Positions 33,032-45,800 of a stretch of DNA of 64,000 bases are shown piece by piece. Position 1 is the stretch's first letter, and each line of letters begins with the position of its first letter. Made by a program: the position numbers and the translations under genes. Source of the stretch: Gonium pectorale (taxonomy: Eukaryota; Chlorophyta; Chlorophyceae; Chlamydomonadales; Volvocaceae). The stretch lies in assembly GCA_001584585.1 (NCBI GenBank), contig LSYV01000009.1, positions 1,346,041 to 1,410,040 on the forward strand, written 5' to 3'. The notes below the pieces were generated by a model. It was not told where the DNA came from and searched no databases. It saw only the letters and a program-made list of their open reading frames with translations.

Positions 33032-36000
33032 CTACCGGACGGAGGGGCAGGCGCAGGTGCTCACTCGGTCGTTGTGTCGCCGCACCGCGCAGCCCTCCAG
33101 CACGCAAACGGGCCGCGGGTCAACTCCCGGGAAGAGCGAGCAGCCGGCGTGGCTGGCGGCCCCGCCCCGCACAACGGCTGACCAGGAGGCCTTGCAGGAG
33201 CAACCGGGAGGCAGCTGCTGCGCGGTTGCGGTGCAGCCTGCGGGACCGGGTGGGGACGGGAGGGAAGATGGGGTTGGACAGGGACGGGGATGAAGACGGG
33301 CGGGCGGGAAATGAGTAGGAGAGGAGGCATGAGGGGAGCGGAGCACTTGGTGTGGGCGAGCAGCCGGCACCGTCCTATCCGAGCGCCATCGCCAATGGTG
33401 GTTCCCTATCAGGCTGTGGCCGTCTCGAGAGCGCAGGGCAGCTTGCTGTGTCTTGACTCATAACCGCCGTCCAAGCCAGCAGACCCAATCGCTGCGCGCA
33501 TTCGTTCGTTACTCGTTCACATCAACAGTGCGGATCCCACTGGGCAAACCGCCGTACCTTGCGCACCACCGGCCCCGGCCTGGCCCGCCGGCGGCGAGGC
33601 CCGGGGCGCGGGCAGCGCCGCAACCCCGTCCCCGCCGGCGTCCTCGCCGCCGGGACCTTCTCGGCACTGTGGCAAGCAGCGGTCCCACGCGGCCCCGTCC
33701 GGAGTGGTGAGGCCGGGCTCCAGCGCACACCAGGGCCCGTTCGGGTCGGAGTTGGGGTTGGCGCACCCGAGGAAGCGCGCGCCGGGCGAGCCGGCGGTGG
33801 CCCAGCGGCCGGGCGCGCAGCGGAGTCCTCGCAGCGTGGGCGCGCCTGCGCAGGGAGTTACCGTGAGGCAATCGGGAACGGCGCGGCTGAGACACGCGGC
33901 TGAAACAGGCCTATCGCGCAGACTGCACGATGCATTACACCTGGGGGCCCTTTCCCGGTGTCGGATCTCGACACCGCGACGTCGTGGCACCCCACAGCGC
34001 CAAAAGGGGGCACGTAGGCAGGGGGGCGCGGGCTCGGTGTGACGGGGCTGTGGCGAAGCTCTCCGCGGGCCGCATAAGCACTTAGGAGGCGAGTGCGAAG
34101 GCGATAACGTAGGTTGAACTGGTACGCACCCGCATCCGGCAGCATTCCTCCGTCCATGTGAACGCATTGGGGGGTGGGACAAAGCTTGTGCGGCTCCTCA
34201 CCGCATGCGGGCGCAGGTTACGCCGCTAGCCCACCCACCCACCCACCCACCCACCCTGCTCCGCACAGCTCCGCAAACGCGTGGCTGCCCTTGCCGGCGT
34301 CCGCACCCGAGCCCGCCAGCGGCGGGGACAATGGCCGCGGCGACCGAGGCGGCACCGGCAGCACGGCTGCCAGCGGCAGGGCCGGCGAGGTAGCGCAGCC
34401 CGAGCTCCCCTCGAGCTCCCGTTCGTCGCCCGCGGGCTGCGGGTCGCACCAGTCCCACCACCCGTTTCGCGCCGTGGTGCAGCCGTCCTCCAACACGACC
34501 GCGCACCAGTTGCCCCTGCCCCTGTTGCTGTCGAGCGCCGAGCAGCCCCGGTATGTGGCCCCCTGGAAGGACCACACGGGCCTGCAGCGGCAGCCGCCCT
34601 TTGCGGGATGGAAGCCGCAGGGGGCCCCCTGGCCCGCGGCAGCAGCCTCTACTCTGCCGCCGCCGCCACCACCCGCCGCGTCTGCCGCCACCGCCACCGC
34701 CGCGACTGCCGCCGGCGGCGGGTTAGCAGCGTAGTACTGCGCCCAAGCGTACATGAGCGGGTTGGTCCGGTCGGCGGCGGCGTGCAGCGCCCGCGCCTGC
34801 TGCTGCGTGATGTGTCCGAAGGCGGCGGCGCAGGCCGGCATGGGGGCGGCCGCCCAGTTGCCCAGCTCGTCGGCCCCGGGGCTGGTGCGGCCCGGGCACG
34901 AGTCCGCCCCCGGCAGCTGGTCGCCCGGGGGGATGCCCAGCGTGGTGCGCCAAGCGGCGTACATGCGGCCCCAGTCCGAGCGCATGTCGTACTGTACGGC
35001 CTGAGGAGGCGGCCATGAAAGTACGGCGGGCGTGCAGCGGCAGGGGAAGTCGGCAAGTGTGAGAAGGGAGTGCTGGTGGGGTGACGGGAGATGGGGCGAG
35101 ATGGGGGGACATGCGTAGGGGGCTCGTGAGGTGGGAGGAGAGGGGCCCGACCCACGGATCACCCCCTGGCGACCCCATATTCCCCCACTTACCCATCCCC
35201 ACGTGAACACCCGTCATGCCCCCCACCCCCTGCAGCTCCAGCCCGTGCAACGCGCATACAACTTGCCCCGGGCCACACGCATCTCACTGCGCCCTCCAAC
35301 CCGGGCTGCTGACGCCCCGCGCACGCCCCGTCCCACCCGCATGCACGCCAGCAGAGCGCTGACGGCCCAGGGCTGAGCCCAGGCGGGGGCGCTGCTTGCG
35401 GGCGTGTCCTCCAGGCCGTCCGCCGATTCCTCGGCACAGCCGCCGTCGGCCGAGTAGGTGTGTCGCAGGCCCAGGTGGTTGAGCACCTGCGAGAGGGCGG
35501 CAGGGGGGTCTGTCAGGAACATGGCAACGGCGGGCAGCGAGCAGTAACAGGAGGGGTAGGCCGTGGCGCCAGCACCGGCACGTCAAAGGCGCGGCAGGGC
35601 AGGGTGGGGGCGCTATGGGTGAGGTCAGTGGGGCCGGGGCGAGGGCGCGGCGTGTGCATGGGGGGCCGCGGCGCAGGCGCTTCAGCGGCTCAATGGGGCA
35701 AAGGCAGGGGCGCGGCACTTGAAGGAGCGAGGATGTCGCGAGGGCGCGGACTGCGGGAGAACGGCAGGTGGTATGGGTGTGGTGCCTGGACCTTTATGAG
35801 TGATGGGGCCGAAGGCACTACACATCTTTATGCGTCGGTCAGTCTACGCGATGAAGAAGCACGTGGGAGTCCGATGCGGCTGTAGTTCTGTGTCGCTCCC
35901 GGCGCCCGACGCTGCCCTCACCTCCCGTGTGCCACAGTCTGTCAACCGTGCCCCGGCTTCCTCCACTCCAGCTCACAACGCCCATACCACTAGCCACTCA

Positions 36001-39000
36001 CTTGGTTCCAGAGCGTCAACGCGCCCGCTTCAAAAGTTGACTGAGAGTTCAGGCCCGCCGAGCTGACCACCTGCCAAGTCAGGCCTACGTGGCCATACAG
36101 CGGATCCAGATCGGATCCGCCCGAGAAGATGTACCCTCCGTGCTTTGCGGGCGGCCCCTCGCCCATCACCCATACGTTGAGCGAGCGCGGGAAGTCGGCT
36201 GCGGCTGAACGGATCACGTCTCCGCACAGCGCGAAGGGGAGCGCGGCGCCCGAGGCACATGACAGCCAGGCGGTGCGGTTGGACCCGTGGGTCAGCAGGT
36301 AGGGCCACCTATGGGGGGGGGGCGGCGGCAGTCAGGGCCTGCTACGTGAACTAGCGTATCACGTAAGTTCGCAGGACGTCGCGTAAGTCAGGGATCCGAC
36401 TCGAGGAGCTGGCGCGTCGACGTGGGGACCTCCGGGGCGTGCATGCACGAGATGGAAATTTGCAATTAGCAGACGCCGGCATGCCGCTGGTGTCACTGTC
36501 ACTGGCGCTGCCCCGGTCTTGGCAGCACGTGTGGGGTCCGCCACGTGTTCCCCACGTTGGGGCACAAGCCGGAGTGCATTGCTCTGCCCCAGCCCGGTCT
36601 CAGACGTATGGACGACATGGGCGTGCGCGAGGACACAAGGGTGCGCGAGGACACGAGGGTGCGCGAGGGCACAAGGGTGCGCGAGGACACAAGAGTGCTG
36701 CGCACACTGCCCGGGGCGGGAAGAGTAGGTCCATTCCCGCCCTCTGCCCCGCGCAACGGGATCGCCTCTTGGGTGACCGCAACTCCCCTCCCACTAACCC
36801 CTTCTCTGCCGCAGACGCCGCCCGCCGTCTCGCACCTGTCCGGGTCGGCTCGCAGCTCCCGCACCCACAGCTGCAGGCCGCAGGGCTCCGCCATCAGGTT
36901 GGCCACCCGCACCAGCCTGGCCACGGCGGCGGCAGCAGACTCCCAGCCGGGAGGGCCGGTGCTCCCGTCGGCGTTCCTGCAGGCGGCACGAGCGGCGGCC
37001 GGCAGCTGGCTTTAGTGGCGGCAACGGGCGGACAGGACTCAGCTGAATGACAGGGGCACCCGGGCAGTCGCCACCGCTGCTCAAGCAGTTGCATAGCTCC
37101 GCCCCACCCTCCACGCGTCGCGTCGCCTTTCGTTACTCAAACTCCAGGCCCCCACGTGCCCGAACCGTCTCTGCCGCCCTCCCCTGTCCTTTCGTACAGC
37201 CCGCACCATTACTACAGCCCGCCACCATGAACAGGGGATAATGTACTCGGACAAGGCATGGCTCGCTTTCGGGTCTGAGCGTCCCAAACTGCGCCCACCG
37301 GTAGAGCATGATGTGGAAGACGAGTGGCAGCAGCAGGCGGGGCGTGTCGGATGGGGGCCGTGGCGTGAAGCCACGTGGGCGCTCCGTGGCCACGCCGCCC
37401 AGCGATGACGAGGCGCTGCCGCCACCGCCGCCCCCCAGCTCCTGTCCGCCCTCATCCTCGACAGCCACGACGGACAGCAGGGCTGGTAGCAGCGTGACGG
37501 ACACCTGCGGGGCATGGCGCATGCCGAGTCTAGAGTGTAAAGGCTGTCAAGGTTGTAAGCCGCCCCCGCGGGGCAAGCGCGGGCTGCGCCTGTCACGCTC
37601 CCCAGTCGCCCACTGGGAAGCAGCCCCAAGCAGCCACGGGTGCCGTGCGCAACGTGATGGGTGCGAACAAGCTCTTCAAGCCCTTCAGCTTTATGTGCCC
37701 GTCCGGTGCAACACCAGGTCGTGTAAGGGCGGGGTGCATCCCGTTAAAACTACCGACACCCCACCGACTGCGAGCGCACGATGGCCACCATGGTCTCCGG
37801 CATCCCCCCGCCCCCCCCCCGCCCCAGTTCACCCCTCCGCCCCAGGGCTCTCCGTCCGACGTGAGCACCTCCACGGTGGGACCCGGCTCGGGCCGGGGCG
37901 GCTCGGGGCGCTGCGCCGCCGCCAGCTCACGCAGCTCGGGCGCCGCGGCCGCGAGGCTCCGCAGCGACAGCCACAGAAGCACCAGTAGCTCCTGGTGGAG
38001 AACGCGGGCGGGGGCCGGTGTAGGGGCGGTTGTGGGTTGGGAGTGGGTTTCGCTTCGCGTGCTCGGGCAGGATGTGGGCGGGTCAAGGTCAGCACACACA
38101 CGCACGAGATCGTAAGGGGCCAAGGGCCGGGCAGCGGAGGGCAGGGGGATTGGCCCGCGTTGGCATGACCGACGAATCAAAGAGGGTTGGGGAATGAGGG
38201 GGAGGAGCAGGGGGCCACACCCTTAGAAGCCCTTCCATGTAACCTGGAGCTGCCTAACCCGCCCCGACGGCTGAGGCGCAATGCAGTTTTGAGCATGCGG
38301 GCACTGACGGCACCCGCACACCCGATCCCCGCAACCCGCCATCTCTAACCTCGCTCCCCGCCCGCAATCCCCACCGTGACCGACCGCGGCCCCCACCTGC
38401 AGGGGCTCCTGCTCGTACAGCTGCAGCAGTGTGTCCCGTACACCCGGCAGCCGCTGCAGCCCCTCCGACATCTGAAAGGCAGTCAGACGAGTGCGCGATA
38501 CGCTCGAAACGCGCTCGTACCGGATCTACCGCATTGAGTCCACAGTGCGCCGAAAGGCTGGTCGCATGCCCCCCACTTGGGATGCGTCTTCACAGAGTTG
38601 AAAGCTCGGACTGCACATCTTCGTGGACAACGAAAGAGACCTATGCAGTCGCAGCAGAGGCGCACCGCGTCCGGCCATGGGGTGCACGGCACAGTACGCA
38701 AGAGCACTGCGGCAGTACGCAAGAGCACTAAGCGACCTCCTCTCCCGGATCCTGCCATTCCCCAGGACTGTCAGCCATCACCACGACGACCGGCATCGTG
38801 CTGCCCCGTGTTGAATTGGCTTGTCTACCTCTCTGCCCCGTCGCCCGCCCCCTCCCTCCCTCATACGCACGCACGCACCAGCATGTACACGCCAGCGTTG
38901 ACACCACCGAGCCCCCCGCCCGCTGAGCTGCTGCTCGCATCCTGCCCGTCCTGCAGCAGACCGCGCCGCCGTCCCTCGCCGGCCCCGACCGCCGACATCC

Positions 39001-40170
39001 AGCTGCCACTGCCGCTGCCGCCGCCCCCGCTGCTCCGCAGGTACCCGTCCCGCTCCTCCTCCACCGCCCAGCCGTACAACGCCGCCAGCGCGCTTGTCAC
39101 GTCGTACAGCCGCCGCCGTACACTGGGGTTTACGAGCAGCCGCTGCGCGGCACCGTATATGCCTGCGTGCAGCGCACTGGCTGCGGGGCTGGGGGGCAGC
39201 GAGGCCAGAAACAGCCGTACCACCTCTGAATCCACCACGACGGCCGCCATGGCTGTCGTACCGGTCGCTGCACCCGACGCCGCGCCAGATGCCGCAGTGC
39301 CATTTGCCAATACGGCGATGAGGGGCGAGAACACGGCCAGCGCCGGCCGCATGAGCGCCCACTGCTCCTCGGCCTCGGACACCGCGGCGTTGGAGGCTTC
39401 CCCCAACGGCGGCAGCGGGCGCAGCGGCAGCAGCCGCTCCACATTGTCGAGCGGCGGCACGGGGCCGCCCGACGCGGGGGCGGGGCTCAGGGCGGCACCG
39501 GGCTGGGACTCACCGGCCTGAGGTGACATTCGGGTGTGTGTGGGGTGCGCGAGGGGCAGACAGGCCGTGCCGCATCGTCTGTGTGGACGGCGGATGCAGA
39601 GCGGGTCGAGCCGTTGGAGGGGAAAGACACCATGTTCTTGCCTGTGGTCAGGAATGTTGGTCTCCTGCCGCGCTAGCAGCGGGTCGCCACATCGCGAGCA
39701 ACCGCGCCAAGGCCGCAGCAGCAGAGTGTGTGGACAGCAGCCTGTGCCGCGCCCCCGCGCGCCCGGGCCCTCACGCCCACCTGCCAGCCTCGGGGGACCT
39801 GCTCCGACCGGTGGGCTGCCCAGCCCGCACCAAAACCGCCACCAAACGCCAGCAGCAGCAGGGACGCCGTCACCAAGAGGGCGGCGCGGGACCGGGGGCG
39901 GCCGCGTGCGGGCGCGGCGCAGCTCACGCCTTCCGAGTCCAGGTCCCGGCTGCCGGCGCTCACCTTGCGCGGGAGGTTGCGTACGTGGAAGGTAAGCGGA
40001 GAGCCGCACGAACGATGAGGGGGTTCCGTTGGGTCCATGCTTACTATAATCTCGACCTTGGGCGTGTCGCTCCTGCCCATCTCGCCTGGATGCCCATCTC
40101 CAAACCCAACGGCCGCATCCTCTGCCGGGGTTGGGGTAGGCAAACGTTCGGCGATTATTGCATCGTTCAT
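33032..40170 (-). CDS. Membrane-anchored pappalysin-like (M43) pseudoprotease with Cys-rich modules
   Basis: Eleven exons join in phase: 40170-39781, 39517-38879, 38471-38397, 37991-37833, 37504-37299, 36976-36836, 36308-36002, 35486-35337, 35000 to about 34247, 33845-33558 and 33237-33032, giving about 1,104 residues. A signal anchor lies at about 95-116 (AALLVTASLLLLAFGGGFGA), so the rest is luminal or extracellular (type II). The M43-like part shows LNVWVMGEGPP, HLGLRHTYSADGGC, GLEDTPASSAP, ADSCPG, ELGNW and HITQQQARALH. The zinc motif HEXXHXXGXXH reads NQVLNHLGLRH (638-648) and the Met-turn region lacks its Met, so it is probably inactive. Three Cys-rich modules (about 817-880, 945-1010, 1037-1103) follow; the first resembles a fibronectin type II fold. 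Upstream in-frame ATGs at 40263 and 40218 are possible starts. A matrix-binding role is inference. Confidence 0.82.
34232..34255. repeat. (GTGG)n tandem repeat at a splice donor
   Basis: On the minus strand the sequence after exon 9 of the pappalysin-like gene is a run of about six GTGG units. Each unit offers a GT, and successive units shift the reading phase. Confidence 0.8.
36623..36694. repeat. 18-bp tandem repeat, four copies
   Basis: The unit GTGCGCGAGGACACAAGG repeats four times with one or no change in each copy. It lies in the intron between exons 6 and 7 of the pappalysin-like gene. The unit is a multiple of three and stays open in some frames, but the splice phases exclude it from the coding sequence. 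Confidence 0.9.
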
Positions 40171-42827
40171 CGCGTTGTAGCATAAGGGGGTGTGGGAGCG
40201 GGTCGCACTGCTGACCATGCATCGACTCTCAGCCTTGCCCACCGGGAATGGACGTGATACCATGAAAGAAAGGCATCAATGGGAGGCTACAAACTCCGGC
40301 TGGCGTGTACTACGTTCTTCCCTCGGAGCAAGAAACCGCCAAAAACCGGAAGTCCATGTATTCTAACCAGTCGTACTTCGGGTGCGGTTCATGAGGGCAC
40401 TAAGAGCAGATGAATCGTTCCGCACAATGTGACGCAGCTGTACAGTCTACGGCGTACGGGGTAAACGGCTGCAACGGCCAACGGCCATGGCAAAAAGGGG
40501 TTTGGTTCTCTACCGGTACTGACGGAGCGTCGCCAGTCCTACGGTTGTCCAAACATGCTTTACGGGGCACAGTGCCCTACTTCCCTGGCTGCACGCAGCG
40601 GCGGACTGGGCCCACCGGCGCGTGTGCACGTGGCTGCTGGACTTTGATCTGGCCTGCCAGTTGGGAAGCCACGTGCTGATGGAGCAGCGTCACGGGTTTT
40701 GTCTCAGCCTGGTATCGGTTGTCGAGAAAGGAGTGCTCTACCAGGCTTTTACGCACGAAACCACGGATGCGACCTCACTTCATTTGCTGCAGCGCCTCGG
40801 GCCGGGTTGGTGTAGCCTCGCCGCCATCGCCTAGGAGATTGCCAAAAAAAGAGAAATCTGCAAAGAGAGAGGGAGCCCGCCTCTACGGTCATACACGCCC
40901 GAAGGCGCGACGTTTCCATTGCTCTGCCGGGCGCCACCGCTCACCAGCTTGGGTCGCCAAATTGGAGTGCCTGGAGGCACAGGCTTGCGTGCGCAGGGCC
41001 ATCCGCGGGCAACGAGAAGTCTGGTCTGTGGAGGCGGATGTGTGCCCCGACCAAGATGCCAAGCTGGTAATCCTGGCGTGGCTGCCGGGCCGGGCATCCC
41101 CTCGTCAACCGGCTGCAGCTGCCTAGGCTGTCAGCACTGGATATGTGGATTAGTATCGGCGGTCAAGCACCTGCTGCCGAATGCTCAGGCAGGATGTTAG
41201 GAGGCAGGGCGCAGGAGCGTGTCGGAACGCAGCCAGGGACCCACGCCCTGGCAGGCCGCAGGCGCTGGAACCCATGGGGTACCACCGTCTTGGGTGGCGG
41301 CGAGCGGCGTGCACCCGCGCGTCCTGGCCTGGATGCTGGCGATGCCTGCTATGAAGGCAGTGCCGTGTGCAGTCCTTCTCCGTCACGCACGGCTGAGATG
41401 GTCAGCGTGAAAGGGGGTCGCAGTTGTGCCTGGAAAGCAGCGAGTTGCACACAAGCTGTGCTCATCTTGCTGCGGACGGGCGTCGCTATCATACGGTCAA
41501 CGTCGAGGGTGTTGAACTACGAGGCGACCTTTGAAGCCGTGGAGGCTGGGCTTGGTGTACGCTGCGCCTGCCTGCCACAGCTGCCCGAGGAGCGCGATGC
41601 CGAAAGGCTGGTGCCTCGTTGCACGTTGTCGCGCATTTTTGTGCGTCAGAGTGCCTCTGTCCTGACGACCTTTGCGGTGTTGGGGCCCACTGAGGCGGAC
41701 GTGAGGCGCGCTAGCACCTGTGCAGGCGGTGCGTGTTTTGGCACGTGTCGCGTACATGGTATCAAAGCAGGTGGCCGATCGCGGACACGGTATCTGGCGC
41801 AGGCATGAATCTGTCCCAAAGGAAGATGGACGCGCACATACCCCGGAGGCCCCATCTACTCAGGTACCGGCACAACGTAAGCCCATTCCCAATATAAGGA
41901 CGCGGTCACACGGTGGGGCATAATGGGCAAGGCTGGTGCCGCGATCTGGCCTGAAACACCTTTGGGCCCTCACAAGATGCCATCCATATGCCATTCAATC
42001 TCTTGCACATAGCATCAATCAGGTGTGGTGCCTGCCAGAAGGGGCCATGCGGAAGCTGACCAACGGTGCGTGCCATTGGGCCCGTGAGTTAGCAGTGTAC
42101 ATAGTTGGCAGGGCGGGGTCTGTCGGGGCGGGAGGGGTCGCGGGAGGGGTTGCGGGACCAAGTCCAGCGCGCGACCCTACCCTGCGCGCAGGTCCTGCCG
42201 TGTGCGGTTTTCTAAAACAAATTAACTGCAGAACAAGGCTTTAGGACCACCAGATAGTTAAGGTACGAATGCAGAAGTCTTGCAGCCCTAGCACAGCCCT
42301 GGCACCGGGTGCACTTAGGGCCCGGAATGGCCCGGTCGTCGTGCCGGTCGTGCCCGGTCCTCCATAGGCCGGCGGCCGCTGCATCAGCGCTGGCCGTATA
42401 TCATTGGCGATAATATTTGGAATGGGTGGGCCAGGCTGAGGATTGGAGATGAACTGCATGGGCCGGAAGTGGGAAGATGGCGGTACTTGTACTGTGTACG
42501 TAATGTAACGGTTTCAACGGACTCCGAAATGAGAACTGCGCTCGCGCACCGACCCTGTCAAATGCTTTCCTTCATCACGTCTATACAGCTTATCGCGAGC
42601 TTCTTCTCCCAATCCGCTTGTGAGCTAAATCCTTCGAGAGCTTACTTTCGCCGCAGCCCAACGGCCTGTAATTACGACGATGACCGGACCAATTTTACAG
42701 CTCAGATTAGCCCATTAAGGGCATTTCCTTCCGCCCTGCTTCCGGACCTCACTGCCGCTTCCATTTGTCAAGCCCTCCTTTGGGCCAGACTGCTTAAGTT
42801 GCAAGTTATATTGTTGAATCATTTACC
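40171..42827. other. Divergent intergenic region, no supported gene (2.7 kb)
   Basis: It lies between the start of the pappalysin-like gene (minus) and of the glycosyltransferase (plus), so it must contain both promoters. Frames at 40622-40834 and 41143-41808 are open but unrecognised, and they do not join to neighbouring exons in phase. Confidence 0.4.
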
Positions 42828-45800
42828 ATGGCGCCATCGCCTTCTCGCGGACAGCAGCGTTCTGCAGGGTCAGGCGCTTGGGTCACGGCTCAAGGCTCGG
42901 ACAGCCCCGCGCCAGTGACAAGAGGAGCTCTAGCGGGGACAATGGGCGCCTCGCCGTTCGGGGTTCTTGCCACGAACCCCGAGCTACCCCTTTCGAGCTT
43001 CGGGTCATCAGCGTTGCGCTCCCCGATCCCCAACAGGCCCGGTCAAGTTGGCCTATCGTTGCGTCGGGTCAATTCCGGCAATGCGCCGCCAAGCTGTGGG
43101 GCCTCAGGCTCGCTCTCAACGACAGCCATGCAACCCGCTACGAGTAGCAGGCGCGCGTGCTTAACCATGCGCACCGCTGCGGTGGCACTGGTACTTACGC
43201 AGCTCGTCGTCGCCTACCTGCTCTTCATGCGGCCGGGGTTGCGGCTCAAAAGCTTAACGGCAATGGCGCATCCGCCGTGGTCCAGCCGTTCCGCAGCGCG
43301 TCCCGTCCTCTGGGCGGACTCGCTGGCAGGAGCGGCTCGGCACAACAAGGAAAGTGACGAAACCATCGCTGTGGTCTCGAAGCTGTCCGCCGACAGCCGG
43401 CGCGGCGCACCAAGCGCTTCCCACGCGACTGGCGGCGGCCGCAAGGTGGAGCCCGGCTCAGGGCAGCACGCAGGCAAGAAGGCGCAAGCGCCGCAAGACT
43501 CCACGCAACAACAGCAGCAAACGCAGCAGCAAGCCAAGCTGCAAGCCAAGCAGCAGCAGCGACAGGCGCCCCAGCAGGTGCAGCTCCAGAAGCCCGCTGC
43601 CGCCACCGCCACTGGCGCCAAGCCTGCCGAGAAGGTGACCGCCGCAGCCAAGGCGGCCGCGCCGCAGCTGAAAGATCAGCAGCAACAGCCACGGCAGAAA
43701 GAACAACAGCAACAACAGCGATTGAAGGCTGGCAACGGAGCGGCGGAGACAGTGCAAACTGCTCACAAGGTAGCCATCCAGGAGCCAAAGGGTTCAGCGG
43801 GTGTTGCCAAGAAGCTGGTGGGCGCCGCCTCATCTGCAAGAGACCTCTCAGAGAAGCCGGGCTTCCCGCCGTTCGCCAAACCAGTTGTGCCGTACACCGA
43901 CCGCGTCGCCAACCCGCCGTCCATCGTCGGTGTCGTGTTCTACGGCAGGTACGGGCGGCACTGCGTTCACTATGATGGGCAGTACAATGGGTTAGAGGCA
44001 GCAGCTTGGTTGCTTGCAAAACACAGTTCGTCTCTGCAGTCAGGGCTAATCTTTTTCGTCTACTTGATGTGTGTCGCGGTTGGCCCGAAGCCAGATTAAG
44101 TTTGTGAACCGGAATCATGGGTCATGGGATTAGAGACGTGGCATGCGGTAATGCATGCTCTTGGCGCGCCTGATTCGTGGGGTTACGTCAGGCCAGGACT
44201 TCGCCTAGGTCTACAGTCTGCCGCTCTCTAACCGCGGCTGTTCAGCCTTTCCCTCCACATGCTGTCTATGCCACAAGCACGGAGGTCGTCCGTGCGCCGC
44301 TCCCCGCACCACGCTGTTCCGTCCTCAGTTATCATCTGCTCGCTCATAGAACTACACCCTGCACTGCACTACCTCGCCCGCTCTCATCCCCAGTTGGGAG
44401 AATGCTGCCGGATGCCAGCCCGTTCTCACCGCCCCTGCGTCCTGCACCCCCTCCTTCCCTGCGTCCTCCACCCCCTCCTTCCCTGTGGCCCCACCCCCAG
44501 GCGCGACCGTGTGCGCATCCTGGACTGCTACCTGCAGCGCAACCTGGTCCGCTCGGGCGGGCTGCTGAGCGAGGTGGTGTTCGTGACCGCCACCTGGCAG
44601 CCGCAGGACGTGACGTTCCTGGAGAAGCTCATCCAGATCAGGGCCCCGGACTACAAGTGAGTGAGCGTGAGAGCGTTGAACCGGGTTGGGGGAGACCTGG
44701 GCGCGCGGTGCCTCCCGTGTGACTGCCCAGAGCTCCCCCTGCCTACCTGAACACGCCGCGCTGCATCTATCTGCAGAAGAGCCATCATTCTTAGAGTACG
44801 CCTCTTTTTGGTTCCCCTTCGGTGGCTTCTCCTTCCATCTGCCCACATAACCCCGTTTCCCTGCCCGGAATCCCGACGTTTCAACGGCACCATGCTCGAC
44901 GGTCATCGCGCAGCTTGTGCAGGGACTGAAGCAATTCCCCCCTCCCCGGGCCCCGGCCCCGCGCCCTGCACCCAGGAAGCTGGTTCCCCAGCGCCTGGAC
45001 AAGGGTTACACGGGGCACTACGCGTGGATGGACCCCGCGCAGCTGTACGTCAAGATTGACGACGACGTGGTGTACATTGGGGACGACGCAATCGACCACA
45101 TGCTGGCGGCGCACATGCTGGTAGGGCCGCTGTTAGGGTGTATGGATTAGTTTGACGATTGCCCATACCCTCTGCTTCCTAGCCTTTTCCATTGGCGTCA
45201 CTGGCCCGTGTCTTTTGGCCATACTCGCTCTTAACCCATCCCGCCTTTGCGCCCGCCTCGCCCCTCGCAGAACCGCTACCATCTCATTTCAGCCAATGTC
45301 ATTAATCATCAGCCGCTGGAGCTGCCGCACAGCCAGAAGAGCGCGCACTGGACGTACGAGCAGGTGGGGCGGGGGGGGGGGCGGGACGTTTGTATGGGCG
45401 GGGGGCCGAGAGGGCCGAGCGCCTGTGGCGAAAGGCGGAGGGGATGGTACGCAACGAGGTCAAGGAGAAGGTTTAGAGAGTACGTGCACGGAATGTGACA
45501 CGGGGGTTGGAGGCGTGATTGGGGAAGGTGATAAGCAATCGGTTTAAAGCGGCACGGCCATCAGGTTTGAAGCTGCACGGCCTGGCGCCATCGGAGGGCG
45601 GCGTTTCGTATGCTATGCCTGCTGTCTACTTGCGGCGAGGAGCCTCCAGTCGTACCACACCCCAAAGCTCCGGCTAGAGTTATGTAGCAAATAGCCAACA
45701 CCACACTGCACCCTCCCCAGGCCGTGCCCGACGACAAGTCGAGCTGGCGGCTGCAGATGCGCGCGCCGGCGACCGCCCCAGGTGCGGCCGCCGGCCATCC

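Noticed and set aside
36002..36007. Idea that the missing HE of the M43 motif is only a mis-drawn intron edge
   Set aside because: The donor (CAA/GTGAGT) and acceptor (CGCAG/GTG) are both strong and in phase, and no nearby alternative sites encode His-Glu before VLNHLGLRH.
38577..39521. 314-residue plus-strand frame
   Set aside because: Antisense to exon 2 of the pappalysin-like gene, with no recognisable content.
40622..40834. Open frame CTWLLDFDLACQLGSHVLME as a gene
   Set aside because: Some protein-like look, but no family, no phased neighbours and no start or poly(A) support.
43495..43715. CAG-rich tract as a microsatellite expansion outside coding sequence
   Set aside because: It is in frame within exon 1 of the glycosyltransferase and encodes a Gln/Lys/Ala stem, interrupted by CAA and AAG codons.
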